Positions 1 through 8,727 are shown, counted from the first letter of the stretch. The stretch: DNA of 64,000 nt from Actinomycetota bacterium (GCA_014360645.1 JACIXD010000005.1:186001-250000), one strand, 5' to 3'. Numbers and translations are program-made. The notes: generated from the letters alone by a model not told the origin.

Positions 1-104
1 CGGTGTCCGCTTGGGGCCTATTTCAAGGTTCCATCTACGCCTAGAAGTTACATCGGCGGCAAGGGGCCGCGCCATTCCTCGCAGGTAGTAATTAATGGGA
101 AAAA

Positions 105-120
105 TAATACCGTGGTATTA
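105..120. promoter_or_regulatory. Inverted repeat, possible operator
   Basis: A 16-bp inverted repeat (TAATACC, GT, GGTATTA) lies in an AT-rich patch about 140 bp before the first gene. It resembles a dimeric repressor site, but no regulator can be assigned and the target may be a gene left of the window. Bases 1-254 otherwise hold nothing I recognise. Confidence 0.3.
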
Positions 121-260
121 GAAAAACGGGAAAAAGGCATTATCGGCGGAAGCAAGAATCGCCTGCGCGCCGTGCGCCGCGCACGATCACGGCCGGCATG
201 CCGCAGGGTCGGGCTGTGTTACACTAGGGGACGTTCGGAACGGGACGGAAGGACATGCAG

Positions 261-953
261 ATGGTAGTGGATCTTCACGTGCATACCCGGACCTCCTCCA
301 GGTGCAGCGAGATCGCGCCGCCGGACATGATCGTCCAGGCACGGGCAATGGGGCTGGACGCGGTGGCGGTGACCGAACACGGAACCATGCACGGAGCGCT
401 GGTCGCCCGTGAGCTGGGCCGCGAGGAGGGTTTCACCGTTTTCGCGGGGGTGGAGGTCTATACCCCGGGCGGGGACTTACTGGTTTTCGGGGTGCGGGAC
501 GAGCTGCTGCCAGACATGGCCTTTGAGGAACTGCATGCGCTGGTCAGGGAAGAGGGAGGGATGATGGTGCTCGCCCATCCGGCACGGGGGTACTGGGGGC
601 ACCGCCGCAGATACAAGGGCTTTCCGCCTCGAGAGGTATTGCGCATGGTGGATGCGGTGGAGGTCCTGAACGGCTGCTGCTCTTACCATGAGAACGTGCT
701 GGCTACGCGCATGGCGCACGAAATGGGACTGCCGCAGGTGGGCGGGAGCGATGCCCATGACCTTCGCGGGCTGGGGCGTTGCGTCACGGTCCTGCCCCGC
801 GCGGCGGGGAGCGAGGAAGAGCTCGTGGCCATGGTGAAGGGGGGCGAGTGTAGGGCGGCCTATATCGAGGACGCCCTGCCGCGGGCATCGCATGTCCGCC
901 CCGGGATGGCGGAAGATGCTGTCCGCCCCGGCATCTTATCGCAGGGCGAGTGA
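261..953 (+). CDS. PHP domain metal-dependent phosphoesterase
   Basis: This 230-residue protein is a small PHP-fold hydrolase, a family that cleaves phosphoester bonds with a cluster of divalent metals; the substrate cannot be told. The metal ligands are visible in order: HVH at residues 6-8, TEH at 38-40, the GVE glutamate near 65, AHP near 106 and SDAH near 163-166. The start at 261 was preferred over the in-frame ATG at 255 because GGAAGG lies about 8 bases upstream of it and the protein then begins MVVDLHVHT as usual for the family. The last 20 or so residues are low-complexity and come from a locally repeated GTCCGCCCCGG sequence, so the C-terminus may be a recent extension. Confidence 0.85.
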   Translation: MVVDLHVHTRTSSRCSEIAPPDMIVQARAMGLDAVAVTEHGTMHGALVARELGREEGFTVFAGVEVYTPGGDLLVFGVRDELLPDMAFEELHALVREEGGMMVLAHPARGYWGHRRRYKGFPPREVLRMVDAVEVLNGCCSYHENVLATRMAHEMGLPQVGGSDAHDLRGLGRCVTVLPRAAGSEEELVAMVKGGECRAAYIEDALPRASHVRPGMAEDAVRPGILSQGE

Positions 954-1255
954 GCCTGGCCCACGGGCTTATGGCCCCCGGCCCCCGGCCCCCGGCCTTC
1001 GGCCTGGTGCCTTTCGTTTTTCGGTTCACGGGAGGAACGGGCCACGGTGAGAGCCTCCGGGCCGCATCCCTTGGCCATGCCGCGGGGTCGCCATGCCGCG
1101 GCCAGGCGGAGGCGTGAGGCAGGGGCACCGGGTCCCGGGACGGGCATGGATGAGGGATCGTGCGCGAGGTCGCCGGCGGCGAAGGCATGAAGGGGAAGTT
1201 CCCCCGTACCGGGCGCGACCTTCCCGTTTCGGCGCCTGGACGGAAGTGAGAGGTG
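954..1255. other. Intergenic, no gene seen
   Basis: About 300 bases with no convincing gene. It opens with a run of CCCCCGG units (about 975-1000) and is very GC-rich. No promoter or terminator stands out. Confidence 0.5.
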
Positions 1256-2485
1256 ATGGTGGACAGGAAGCAGGAAGACCTCTGGCAGCGCAGCCTGCAG
1301 GGGGTCAATGCGTTCATGGAAGGGGTGGCCAGGAGGCTCCCCCTCTACCGCTCCCTGCGCCGTGCCTTCCTGGAGGGGGGCGACGGCATGGTGGACTGGG
1401 AGCAGGCGCGGGAGATCGCCGTGCTGGTGGCCCAGTCCGAGCCCGCCGCGCCGCCGCGGGCCGCTCCGCCGCGAGAGGATTTCGAGGCCATGAAAGGCCG
1501 CAGCGAGGAGCTGGTGCGTGAGTACTCGCGCCTGGAGCCCAGGGAGCCCCTGGGGCCGCTCATGGTGTTCGACCGCCCCGACTGGATAGACGCCAACCTG
1601 GAGAGCTTCCGGCTCATATTCGAGCCGCTGGCGGAGAGCTACGGCAGGACCATCGGGAAGCTGGAGGAGCAGAGGAGGAAGCCGCTGCGCGCGGGTAGGG
1701 CCCTCACCCAGGGCGTCCTCACCGCCCAGCTCGGTATGGTCATGGGCTACCTCGCCCGAAACGTCCTGGGCCAGTTCGATCTGGGGCTGCCCCGGCCCGA
1801 GGACGGCGGCAGGCTGTACATCGTCTATCCCAACCTCCTGAAGGCGGAGGAGAAGATGCGGCTGGTGCCCGAGGATTTCCGCCTCTGGATAACCCTGCAC
1901 GAGGTGACCCACGCCTTCGAGTTCGCCGCCAATCCCTGGATAAAGGGTTACCTGCGGTCGCTGATGGAGAGGTATTTCGGCAGCGTTTCCCTGCGCCTGG
2001 AGGAGATGGGCATGCGCCTGCGCCCCCGGGAGCTCAGGGACTCCGTGCGCCTGAACGAGATCATCAACCAGGGCGGTCTCATCTCCGTCCTGCACACCCC
2101 GGAACAGAGGGAGATCCTCGCGAGCATTCAGGCGTTCATGTCCCTGGTGGAGGGATACAGCAACCTCGTCATGGACCTTGCGGGGAAGGAGGTCATCCCC
2201 TCCTTCCAGGCGATGAGCGCCGCTTTCCGCCGCCGCCGCGAGGGGAAGTCGGGGGCGGAGCGCTTCGTGGAGAGGATGCTGGGTTTCGACCTAAAGCTGC
2301 AGCAGTACCAGGTGGGGGAGCTCTTCTGCCGTGAGGTGGCGGAGAAGAAAGGCATCGATTTCCTCAACCGCGCCTGGAAAAGAAAGGAATACCTGCCCAC
2401 CGCCGAGGAGATAAGGTACGCCTTCCGCTGGATAGAGCGCATGGAGGAGGAGGAGAGGCGCGCCGTCCTGCGCCGCACCATCTAA
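1256..2485 (+). CDS. Zinc-dependent metallopeptidase-like protein, DUF2342 family
   Basis: A 409-residue cytoplasmic protein resembling the actinobacterial DUF2342 family of putative zinc hydrolases. The zincin motif HEVTHAFEF lies at about residues 215-223 and sits in a helical context. Upstream are the family's features: a stretch with VFDRPDWIDAN near 105 and a long amphipathic region ending LGQFDLGLPRP near 180. No signal peptide or membrane segment is seen. The ATG at 1256 follows GTG at 1253; either could be used, with GAGAGG just upstream. The biochemical substrate of this family is not established. It is separated from its neighbours by intergenic gaps and looks monocistronic. Confidence 0.75.
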   Translation: MVDRKQEDLWQRSLQGVNAFMEGVARRLPLYRSLRRAFLEGGDGMVDWEQAREIAVLVAQSEPAAPPRAAPPREDFEAMKGRSEELVREYSRLEPREPLGPLMVFDRPDWIDANLESFRLIFEPLAESYGRTIGKLEEQRRKPLRAGRALTQGVLTAQLGMVMGYLARNVLGQFDLGLPRPEDGGRLYIVYPNLLKAEEKMRLVPEDFRLWITLHEVTHAFEFAANPWIKGYLRSLMERYFGSVSLRLEEMGMRLRPRELRDSVRLNEIINQGGLISVLHTPEQREILASIQAFMSLVEGYSNLVMDLAGKEVIPSFQAMSAAFRRRREGKSGAERFVERMLGFDLKLQQYQVGELFCREVAEKKGIDFLNRAWKRKEYLPTAEEIRYAFRWIERMEEEERRAVLRRTI

Positions 2486-2545
2486 GCGCGGCGTTGCCGG
2501 AAGTCTCGCTCACGCGGGCCCGGATGCAGACCTCCCGCGCCGGCC

Positions 2546-3574
2546 TCAATCCGCCAGCAGCCACACCGCCACCGCCACCACCCTGGTCACGGCGCGCAGC
2601 CCCTCCTCCCCGAGGCGCTCCACGGTATCGCCGGGTTGGTGGAAGTCCGGGTGCTCGTCCCTTTCGAACCAGGACCAGTCGCAGGTCACCGCCGGCAGGT
2701 GATGGAGGAAAAAGGTGGCAGCCGAGGTGCCGGGGTCCGCCCCCCCGATCTCCAGGGTCACCTCCAGCATGGCGGCCGCCTCGTCCAGGGCCTCCACCGC
2801 GGGACGGTTCTTGCGGTAGTTGAGGTCCCAGACGTCCATGTAATCGCCCTCGCCCGCGCCCAGGCCTTCGAGGTTGATGATGTGCACGCGCGATTTGAAG
2901 CCCTTTTCCTCCAGGACCTCGGCCAGCGCGGAGGAGCCGTACCCCCCGCACTCCTCTGCTCCCAGGAGGGCGAAGACCACGGTGTTGCGGGGACGATCGG
3001 ACAGCGAGGAGATGACCCGCGCCAGCTCCAGCACCGCCGCCGTCCCCGAGGCGTTGTAGTCGGCGCCGGGAAAGTATTCCCCCGTGGCGGCATCCACGCC
3101 CAGCCCGTCGTAGTTGGCGGTGACCATCACCACCTCCTCGCCCCTCTCTCCCGGGAGTTCTCCCAGGATGTTGGCGCAGGTCACGGCGGGCTCGGAGGGA
3201 GGGTTCTCGAGGAAACACCGCTCCGCGGGCACCGGGAACTCCTGGCGAAAGCCCGACAGGCCCAGCTCCTCCACCGGCGCGAGCCCCAGCTCCTCCAAGC
3301 GCTGCGCCAGGAAGGCCTCCAGTTCCCGTGACTCGGAGGAGCCGGCCGGACGCCCCCGCAGCCCCTCTCCCGCAAGGTACTCTATATCACGCATCATGTG
3401 TCCGGGATCCACCGCGTCGGCGAGGGAGAGCAGGAAACCATCTTTTTCGCCATCCTGGGGCGCCGATCCTCCGCATCCCGCCACCACCAGGACGGCGGCG
3501 AGCAAGAGTATGAAAATGGGGTCACATCTTCGATCTTCGGTCTTGGCGGACCGGGGCTTAATCCTCGAGCGCAT
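2546..3574 (-). CDS. M28 family aminopeptidase-like lipoprotein
   Basis: A probable secreted, lipid-anchored M28 zinc peptidase of about 342 residues. A hydrophobic run IFILLLAAVLVVAGC ends in a lipobox cysteine. Metal-binding features follow: ADYNASGTAAVLEL (bridging aspartate), GAEECGGYGSSAL (catalytic and metal-binding glutamates) and HPDFHQPGDT near the C-terminus. Family members trim peptides outside the cell. The start is uncertain: I take ATG at 3574, which has no Shine-Dalgarno site. The region between it and the hydrophobic core (KTEDRRCDP) is encoded by one arm of the dispersed palindromic repeat, so the original 5' end was probably altered by insertion. Transcribed away from the GerMN gene's 3' end, on the same strand. 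Confidence 0.75.
   Translation of the reverse strand: MRSRIKPRSAKTEDRRCDPIFILLLAAVLVVAGCGGSAPQDGEKDGFLLSLADAVDPGHMMRDIEYLAGEGLRGRPAGSSESRELEAFLAQRLEELGLAPVEELGLSGFRQEFPVPAERCFLENPPSEPAVTCANILGELPGERGEEVVMVTANYDGLGVDAATGEYFPGADYNASGTAAVLELARVISSLSDRPRNTVVFALLGAEECGGYGSSALAEVLEEKGFKSRVHIINLEGLGAGEGDYMDVWDLNYRKNRPAVEALDEAAAMLEVTLEIGGADPGTSAATFFLHHLPAVTCDWSWFERDEHPDFHQPGDTVERLGEEGLRAVTRVVAVAVWLLAD
3515..3540 (+). repeat. REP-like palindromic element arm (single)
   Basis: AATGGGGTCACATCTTCG followed by ATCTTCGG, one arm of the dispersed element described at 58838, 60099 and elsewhere. Only one arm is recognisable here. It lies inside the 5' end of the M28 lipoprotein gene on the opposite strand. 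Confidence 0.8.
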
Positions 3575-3652
3575 GCTCGATAGCGGCGGTCGCGAGACCC
3601 GCATCCTTACGCCGAGAAGGCAACGGCCGCCCGCATCCTGCGGATGGCGGGC

Positions 3653-3757
3653 GGCCCCCTCTACGGATGCGGGACGGTCCACAGGTGCAGATCCTCCACC
3701 CTTCCCGGCCGGTACTGGGGAGGAGGCCCCCTCTACGGATGCGGGACGTTCCACAGG
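3653..3757. repeat. 33-bp direct repeat pair
   Basis: Two copies of a 33-bp sequence (GGCCCCCTCTACGGATGCGG onward, ending CCACAGG) lie at 3653-3685 and 3725-3757, with one mismatch. They sit in the gap between the GerMN gene and the M28 gene. Function unknown; they may have been the leader of the M28 gene. Confidence 0.7.
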
Positions 3758-3870
3758 GCCAGAAAACCCCGTTCCGGAATGCGCCGTGCCTCCCAAGCGG
3801 CTATCTCCCCTTCCCCCGCTTCTTTTTCTTCCTCTTCGCCCTCCTGTCGGCGGAGCCGGGAGTGCTCGGC

Positions 3871-4578
3871 TTACCGGCGCCCTTCCCCCGCTCCGCGCCG
3901 TTTCTTCCATACCAGGGCAGCGCCTGCGATGAGGAGCAGGGCTCCCAGGGAACCGAAGACCATACCAAGTATCAAGCCCGTCCTGGCGCCCCCGCCACCT
4001 TTCTCCTCTCCGCCGCTTGTTCCCGTGATCTCCGACCGGGAGAGCCCCAAGGCCTCATAAGCGTCCCGGGGCTGCCCGCCCGCGCCATCCCCCGCCACCG
4101 TGACTCCCACGTTCTGGATCCCCGATACGTCCTGCACCGTCCGCACGATCTGCACCATCGCCTTCCGGGAGGCCTCCGTGTCCCCCGCCAGCTGCATCAG
4201 CTCATGCGAGAGGTTGAGGCTGAACTCGCTGCGGTCCTGCTTGATGGTGGTGTACTGGAGCTTGGTGCCCTCGGGGATAAAGGTCACGTATCCGGCGGCC
4301 TTTTCCTCTTCCGTGGGGCCTTTGAGGAGCTCGAGGATGGCGAACTCCACCATCTGGCCTCCTCCGGTGATCTCGCGCTCCACCTGGGCCAGCTCGCCGT
4401 CCCGGAAGAAATATACGTGCCCGGGAGGGGCGGTCTCCCCGCCGGGCTGGGTGACCTCGGGCCCGAACTGCCCCTGGGCAGGCTCCGGTGTCGGCTGCTG
4501 TTCCTGTGCATACGCCACGCCGCATACCAGGAGGAGAAGCACCGCGGCGGCGATGACGGCGAACGGCTTCCTGGGCAT
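3871..4578 (-). CDS. GerMN domain protein, membrane-anchored
   Basis: A 235-residue exported protein. A signal peptide (KPFAVIAAAVLLLLVCGVAYAQ) is followed by a Pro/Gln-rich linker, a GerMN domain (about residues 50-165, with VYFFRDGEL, LLKGPTEEEKAAGYVTFIPEGTKL and FSLNLSHELMQL) and a C-terminal membrane helix (LILGMVFGSLGALLLIAGAALV) with a basic tail. GerMN domains occur in GerM and LpqB-type proteins and are thought to bind cell-wall or peptide partners; this one is probably on the outer face of the membrane. ATG 4578 is preferred over GTG 4584 because GGGAG lies 7 bases upstream. No sporulation genes are next to it. Confidence 0.75.
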   Translation of the reverse strand: MPRKPFAVIAAAVLLLLVCGVAYAQEQQPTPEPAQGQFGPEVTQPGGETAPPGHVYFFRDGELAQVEREITGGGQMVEFAILELLKGPTEEEKAAGYVTFIPEGTKLQYTTIKQDRSEFSLNLSHELMQLAGDTEASRKAMVQIVRTVQDVSGIQNVGVTVAGDGAGGQPRDAYEALGLSRSEITGTSGGEEKGGGGARTGLILGMVFGSLGALLLIAGAALVWKKRRGAGEGRR

Positions 4579-4584
4579 GGTCAC

Positions 4585-5255
4585 GCTCCCTTCGCGCCTT
4601 GACTAACCTTTGACCGATCCAGCGTGCGGTCCATGTAAGACCCGTGGACCGTAGAATACGGCCCTGCCTTATTGTATGGAGATGCCGGTGTCGCGGGCAA
4701 GGTTCCACCGGACGTGGATGGCGCCACGCCGCGGCGGATAAGCGCATCCCACGATGACCGTATGTCCCTCGGCCGGTTGCGACAGGGGGATGCCCACACC
4801 GGATCCGAGGCATGCCGCGGCATCCTCGTGTGGCCACCGGCGCGCGCCCGCTTTTGCCCCGCCCGGGGCGGAGACGAAGCGGTAGCGTCGCCGTGAGGTC
4901 GCCCCCTCGGCGGTCATGTACATGAAGGTGGCGGCGGAGATGTAGAGATGTAAGAAGGGGCGCCGCGTGCCCAGGCCACCCGCGCCATATGCCTCGCGCG
5001 AGTGTCGCTACCTCGTCCCCTCGTCCCAGGGAGCGCCGATAAGAGGAGACGTCGATGACACGAAGGTCCATCCGTCCCCTCGTCCCAGGCAGCGCCGGCG
5101 CGAGGCCCCGGTCCGTGTCGGGGACAGGCGCGTTTGCCCCGGAGCGCCGGGAGGGATAATCTGTAGGGTATGAGGTGCTCGGATGCGCCTCTGGGGCGAG
5201 GAAGGGTCGCCCCAGAGGCAGCGGCGGCTCCGAGGGCGTTTGCGACGTCGGGAAA
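4585..5255. other. Long intergenic region, no gene recognised
   Basis: About 670 bases without a convincing gene. Reading frames are open on both strands but have no family-like sequence. It holds a short direct repeat (CTCGTCCCAGG-AGCGCCG at about 5021 and 5075). It leads into the 148-bp tandem repeat. Confidence 0.5.
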
Positions 5256-5703
5256 AGAAGAAACACAGAACGGATGAGCCGTGCTTGCGGAAGCGTCATA
5301 CGGGAGGCGGGAGGCCGAAGGGGCTCCCATGGAACCGGGGTCCCCATTACTAGCCGGCCGACTCGAGAGCTCCTGAAGGCGGCCGGGAGAGAGGACGGCC
5401 CATGAGAGAAACAGAGAACGGATGAGCCGTGCTTGCGGAAGCGTCATACGGGAGGCGGGAGGCCGAAGGGGCTCCCATGGAACCGGGGTCCCCATTACTA
5501 GCCGGCCGACTCGAGAGCTCCTGAAGGCGGCCGGGAGAGAGGACGGCCCATGAGAGAAACAGAGAACGGATGAGCCGTGCTTGCGGAAGCGTCATACGGG
5601 AGGCGGGAGGCCGAAGGGGCTCCCATGGAACCGGGGTCCCCATTACTAGCCGGCCGACTCGAGAGCTCCTGAAGGCGGCCGGGAGAGAGGACGGCCCATG
5701 AGA
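5256..5703 (+). repeat. 148-bp tandem repeat, three copies, spanning a gene start
   Basis: Three head-to-tail copies with a period of exactly 148 bp (the marker GATGAGCC lies at 5273, 5421 and 5569). The copies are essentially identical apart from the left edge. The unit contains the ribosome-binding region (GGGAGAGAGGACGGCCC) and ATGAGAGA start of the downstream gene. In the internal copies this becomes an 8-codon reading frame (ATG at 5402 and 5550, product MRETENG, stop TGA). Only the last ATG, at 5698, continues into the real gene. High identity implies a recent expansion. Confidence 0.95.
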
Positions 5704-6729
5704 GAGACTGGCAAGCCGAAGGCGATAAGCAGGATAGGGGTGCCCCGCGCCCTCATGTTCTACCGTTACTACCCCTTTCTCAAGACCTTGCTGGAAGGAT
5801 TTGGGTACGAGGTGGTGGCCTCTCCTCCCACCAACCTGCGCATCATGGGTATGGGGACCGACCTCTGCGTGGACGATGTATGCGTGGCGGTAAAAGCCCT
5901 CTTCGGTCACGTGCGTTACCTCGAGGAGGAGGTGGACGCCGTGCTCATCCCCCGTCTTGTGAGCGTGGAGAAGAGAGACTACGACACCTTCACCTGTCCC
6001 AAGCTCATCGCCGCCCCGGACATGGTGCGCTTCTCCTTCCCGCATCTACCCCCTCCCCTGGAGTTCGTGGTCGATGTCGGCAGGGCGCCCTGGTGGTGGG
6101 GCTGCGTGAGGTTGGGCAGGAAGTTGGGGGTCCCGCTGCGCGGTATCGCGCGGGCTTACGCGGCGGCGGTACGCGAGCAGAGGCGTTTCGAGGACCTGCA
6201 GTATCAAGGCCTGCTGCCGGCCGACGCTTTGAAGAGGATGGAGAACGGCAACGGGGGGCTTCCCCCGGGTTACGCCTCGGAAGACCGGGATGTCGCCGTG
6301 GCCGTGGTGGGGCACCCCTACCTCCTTGGAGACCCGCTGGTGAACAAGCGCCTGGTGCACTGGCTCGATTCCTCGGGTGCGAGGGTGCTGGCGAGCACCA
6401 TGCTCTCGCCGCGCGAACTGGAGAGGGAGGCCCGCAGGCTGCCTGACCTGTCCTGGAGTTACGAGAGGGAGCTGTTGGCGGCGGTATCCCATTTTATGGA
6501 AAGGGAGGGAGTGGACGGCATCATCTACCTCACCAGCTTCGGCTGCGGCCCAGATTCGCTGGTCACGGAGATGGTGCGCCGGGAGGTGCCCAACCCCCAC
6601 GGCAGGGCCCTTTTGGACATGGTGCTGGACGAGCACAGCGCGGAGTCGGGGGTGAGGACGCGCGCCGAGGCTTTCGTGGACCTCCTGCGCCACCGCAAGA
6701 GGTCTCGTTCCAGGGCGGTGACGGCCTGA
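5698..6729 (+). CDS. CoA-dehydratase activase-related protein (DUF2229-like), first of pair
   Basis: A 343-residue cytoplasmic protein resembling the DUF2229 part of (R)-2-hydroxyglutaryl-CoA dehydratase activases and the related HgdB/C-type iron-sulfur proteins. Visible features are the N-terminal IGVPRALMFYRYYPFLKTLLE motif, conserved cysteines in DLCVDDVCVAVKALFGH near residues 56-61 and FTCPK near 101, and YLTSFGCGPDSL near 275. It lacks the ASKHA ATP-binding domain of full activases. The start overlaps the third copy of the 148-bp repeat. The stop overlaps the next gene by one base (TGATG), so the two are co-translated and probably form one complex, likely a [4Fe-4S] protein. Confidence 0.7.
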   Translation: MRETGKPKAISRIGVPRALMFYRYYPFLKTLLEGFGYEVVASPPTNLRIMGMGTDLCVDDVCVAVKALFGHVRYLEEEVDAVLIPRLVSVEKRDYDTFTCPKLIAAPDMVRFSFPHLPPPLEFVVDVGRAPWWWGCVRLGRKLGVPLRGIARAYAAAVREQRRFEDLQYQGLLPADALKRMENGNGGLPPGYASEDRDVAVAVVGHPYLLGDPLVNKRLVHWLDSSGARVLASTMLSPRELEREARRLPDLSWSYERELLAAVSHFMEREGVDGIIYLTSFGCGPDSLVTEMVRREVPNPHGRALLDMVLDEHSAESGVRTRAEAFVDLLRHRKRSRSRAVTA

Positions 6730-7847
6730 TGAAGGTGGCCTTCCCTCATATGGGCAACGCCTATATCCCCCTGCGCGCCCTGGTGGAGCACATGGGGGTG
6801 GAGGCGGTGGTGCCCGAGCGCCCCAACCGCGCCACCCTGGAACTGGGGGCCAGATACGCGCCGGAGTTCGTCTGCCTGCCCTTCAAGATCACCCTGGGCG
6901 ACTGCATCAACGCCCTGGAAAAGGGCGCCGACACCATGGCCATGGTCTGCGGCATGTGGGCATGCCGGTTCGGCAACTACGGGCACGTGCAGCACCTCAT
7001 CCTCAGGGATATGGGTTACGAGTTCGAGTCGCTGCTCATCGGCAGGGAAGAACCGCGCGTGGTATGGGAGAAGGTCAAACGCGCGGTGGGCAGGGGGGCT
7101 TTCCACCGCTTGTTGGGAGCGGCGGCCGTCTTCCGGGCTAAGGCCGCCGCGGTGGAGGAGATAGAACGACTGTCCCGCCATGCGAGGCCCCGCGAGGAGA
7201 GGGCGGGGGAGACGGAGGCCCTCATGCAGCGCTATCTCTCCAGGATCGACGAAGCAGACACCATAAGGCAGGTACACGAGATCCGGAGCGAGCTGCGGGA
7301 GGAGTTCTCGGCCCTGCCCTTAAGGGAGGAGAACGGCATCCTGCGCGTGCGTATCGTGGGAGAGCTCTACGTGCTCCTGGAGCCCTCCCTGAACTTCGAC
7401 CTGGTACGGAGGCTCGGCTCAGATCACGGCGTGGAGGCTCAGCCTATCCTCTCCACCTACCGCTGGTTGCTGAGCCCCCTCTGGCTGGACCCCTTCCTGC
7501 ATCTCTCCTCGTCGCGGGCGCGACGGGTCAGCCGCGCCTATCTGCCCTACGTGCTGGGAGGGGAGGAGCATATGACCATCACCGGCACCCTTGACGCCCC
7601 CCGCCAGGGGTTCGATGGGGTGATCCACGCCTATCCCCTGACCTGCATGCCTGAGAACATCTGCCGCACCATCCTCCCCCACATCAGCTCCACGCGGGAC
7701 GTCCCCCTGCTCAGCCTGTGCTTCGACGAGCACACCTCCACGGTGGGCACCGCCACGCGCCTGGAGGCCTTCATCGACATGCTGCGCTCCCGGGGGCGGT
7801 CCCATGCGCCTGCTCGCGGTGCCCTGTGGAGGCCGGAGAAAGCCTAG
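6729..7847 (+). CDS. CoA-dehydratase activase-related protein, second of pair
   Basis: A 372-residue partner of the preceding gene with the same overall fold family: MKVAFPHMGNAYIPLRALVEHMG at the N-terminus, then FVCLPFKITLGDCINALEKGAD and MVCGMWACRFGNYGHVQ with cysteines suited to an iron-sulfur cluster, and PENICRTILPH plus LCFDEHTS in the C-terminal part. Proteins of this type occur in anaerobes, often as adjacent pairs, and are thought to help activate or assemble CoA-dehydratase-like or benzoyl-CoA-reductase-like enzymes. No dehydratase subunits lie nearby, so the target is unknown. Its final residues (about 350-372) are basic and poorly conserved in character. Confidence 0.7.
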   Translation: MKVAFPHMGNAYIPLRALVEHMGVEAVVPERPNRATLELGARYAPEFVCLPFKITLGDCINALEKGADTMAMVCGMWACRFGNYGHVQHLILRDMGYEFESLLIGREEPRVVWEKVKRAVGRGAFHRLLGAAAVFRAKAAAVEEIERLSRHARPREERAGETEALMQRYLSRIDEADTIRQVHEIRSELREEFSALPLREENGILRVRIVGELYVLLEPSLNFDLVRRLGSDHGVEAQPILSTYRWLLSPLWLDPFLHLSSSRARRVSRAYLPYVLGGEEHMTITGTLDAPRQGFDGVIHAYPLTCMPENICRTILPHISSTRDVPLLSLCFDEHTSTVGTATRLEAFIDMLRSRGRSHAPARGALWRPEKA

Positions 7848-8022
7848 ATGCCGTACGAGTGGCACGGGAAACGTTTTATCGTACCGGGGCCGCCGAGAGA
7901 GGTCGCGAGAAAGGGCATCACGCCTCGCCGACAACACCCGGTGCCCGGCGGAAGAAGCCGGCGCTGCCCGGCATCATCGCAGGGGAGAGGCGCCGCTTCA
8001 GCGCTCCCTCACCGGGCTCGCT

Positions 8023-8475
8023 TCAATCCTCTACCTTCACCTCGACGGAGCAATTGCTAGGGAGGATCTCCATGTAGTATTTGCCGGGCGTCAGATAGAT
8101 CGTCTTTTGGTGGGGGCCGGGCTCGAAGGCGTTGGCGCCCGCCTGCATCTTGCCGTCAAGGTGTGAATAAACGATTATGGTAACCTGTGAGTCCTCTCCC
8201 CCGATGACGTTGTAATGGAGCGTCTGCGAGCTGGTGAAGACCTCGAAGACGTCGGTCTTGGTGTCCTGGCTCACGGTGGTGGAGAACACGTATTCCCCAC
8301 CCTGCGCGGCCGCAGGCGAGGTATCGCTTTCCGCGCCTTTTTCGGCACCCGTTTCAGCGCTGGGAGCCGCGCCCTTATCCCCGGATCCGCAGCCGAGGGT
8401 GAAGGTGGCGCAGAATAGGACGACGAGGGCCCCGATGATCGCTGCCAGAATCGCGTTTTTCCTGTTGCCGGCCAT
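8023..8475 (-). CDS. Small lipoprotein, copy 1 of a duplicated pair
   Basis: A 150-residue lipoprotein: basic n-region MAGNRKN, hydrophobic core, lipobox TLGC near residue 29, an Ala/Ser/Glu-rich linker, then a compact beta-rich domain (about 60-150) containing FEVFTSSQTLHYNVIGGEDS and KTIYLTPGKYYMEILPSNC. The domain looks like a PPC- or bacterial pre-peptidase-type beta sandwich, but I cannot assign a family. AAGGAGG lies 8 bases upstream of the ATG. A near-identical copy lies at 9371-9823; the two differ at only four residues that I can see (Q/G, L/P, K/T, E/Q), so the duplication is recent. Confidence 0.85.
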   Translation of the reverse strand: MAGNRKNAILAAIIGALVVLFCATFTLGCGSGDKGAAPSAETGAEKGAESDTSPAAAQGGEYVFSTTVSQDTKTDVFEVFTSSQTLHYNVIGGEDSQVTIIVYSHLDGKMQAGANAFEPGPHQKTIYLTPGKYYMEILPSNCSVEVKVED

Positions 8476-8522
8476 TTCACACCTCCTTTGAAGGGCCGTT
8501 TTGCTTAAGGGCTTTTCCTTAA

Positions 8523-8552
8523 AATATAGAGTGCATGCTCTGCTGCCTGCAA
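8523..8552 (-). promoter_or_regulatory. Probable sigma-70-type promoter of lipoprotein copy 1
   Basis: On the minus strand TTGCAG (8552-8547) and TATATT (8528-8523) are separated by 18 bases, about 48 bases upstream of the lipoprotein start. Copy 2 at 9371 does not share this upstream sequence, so the two copies have different promoters. Confidence 0.5.
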
Positions 8553-8699
8553 CATCCCCTCAAGGTTTACCGACCCTACCACATGCCGGGCCGGACCTCC
8601 GGAAATGGCAAATAAAAGAAATGCAGGCGAACGGTCCGTCCCCGTGATTGTGTCCCGCACCGCTGATCTAAGGTCCCCCAGAGCGACGCAGGTTCCCGG

Positions 8700-8727
8700 C
8701 ATCGAAGATCGAAGATGTGACCCCATT
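8700..8727 (-). repeat. REP-like element arm
   Basis: CATCGAAGATCGAAGATGTG followed by ACCCCATT, the reverse orientation of the dispersed element. It lies between lipoprotein copy 1 and tRNA-Ala, about 50 bases from the tRNA 3' end. Confidence 0.85.

Noticed and set aside
965-1010. Run of CCCCCGG units
   Set aside because: Simple GC-rich repetition; no evidence for function.
860-2095. 411-codon minus-strand frame
   Set aside because: Antisense to the DUF2342 gene, which carries the HExxH motif and is the real gene.
4202-5347. 381-codon minus-strand frame across the intergenic region
   Set aside because: Low-complexity basic residues, overlaps the GerMN gene antisense-free part only partly and enters the tandem repeat; no family pattern.
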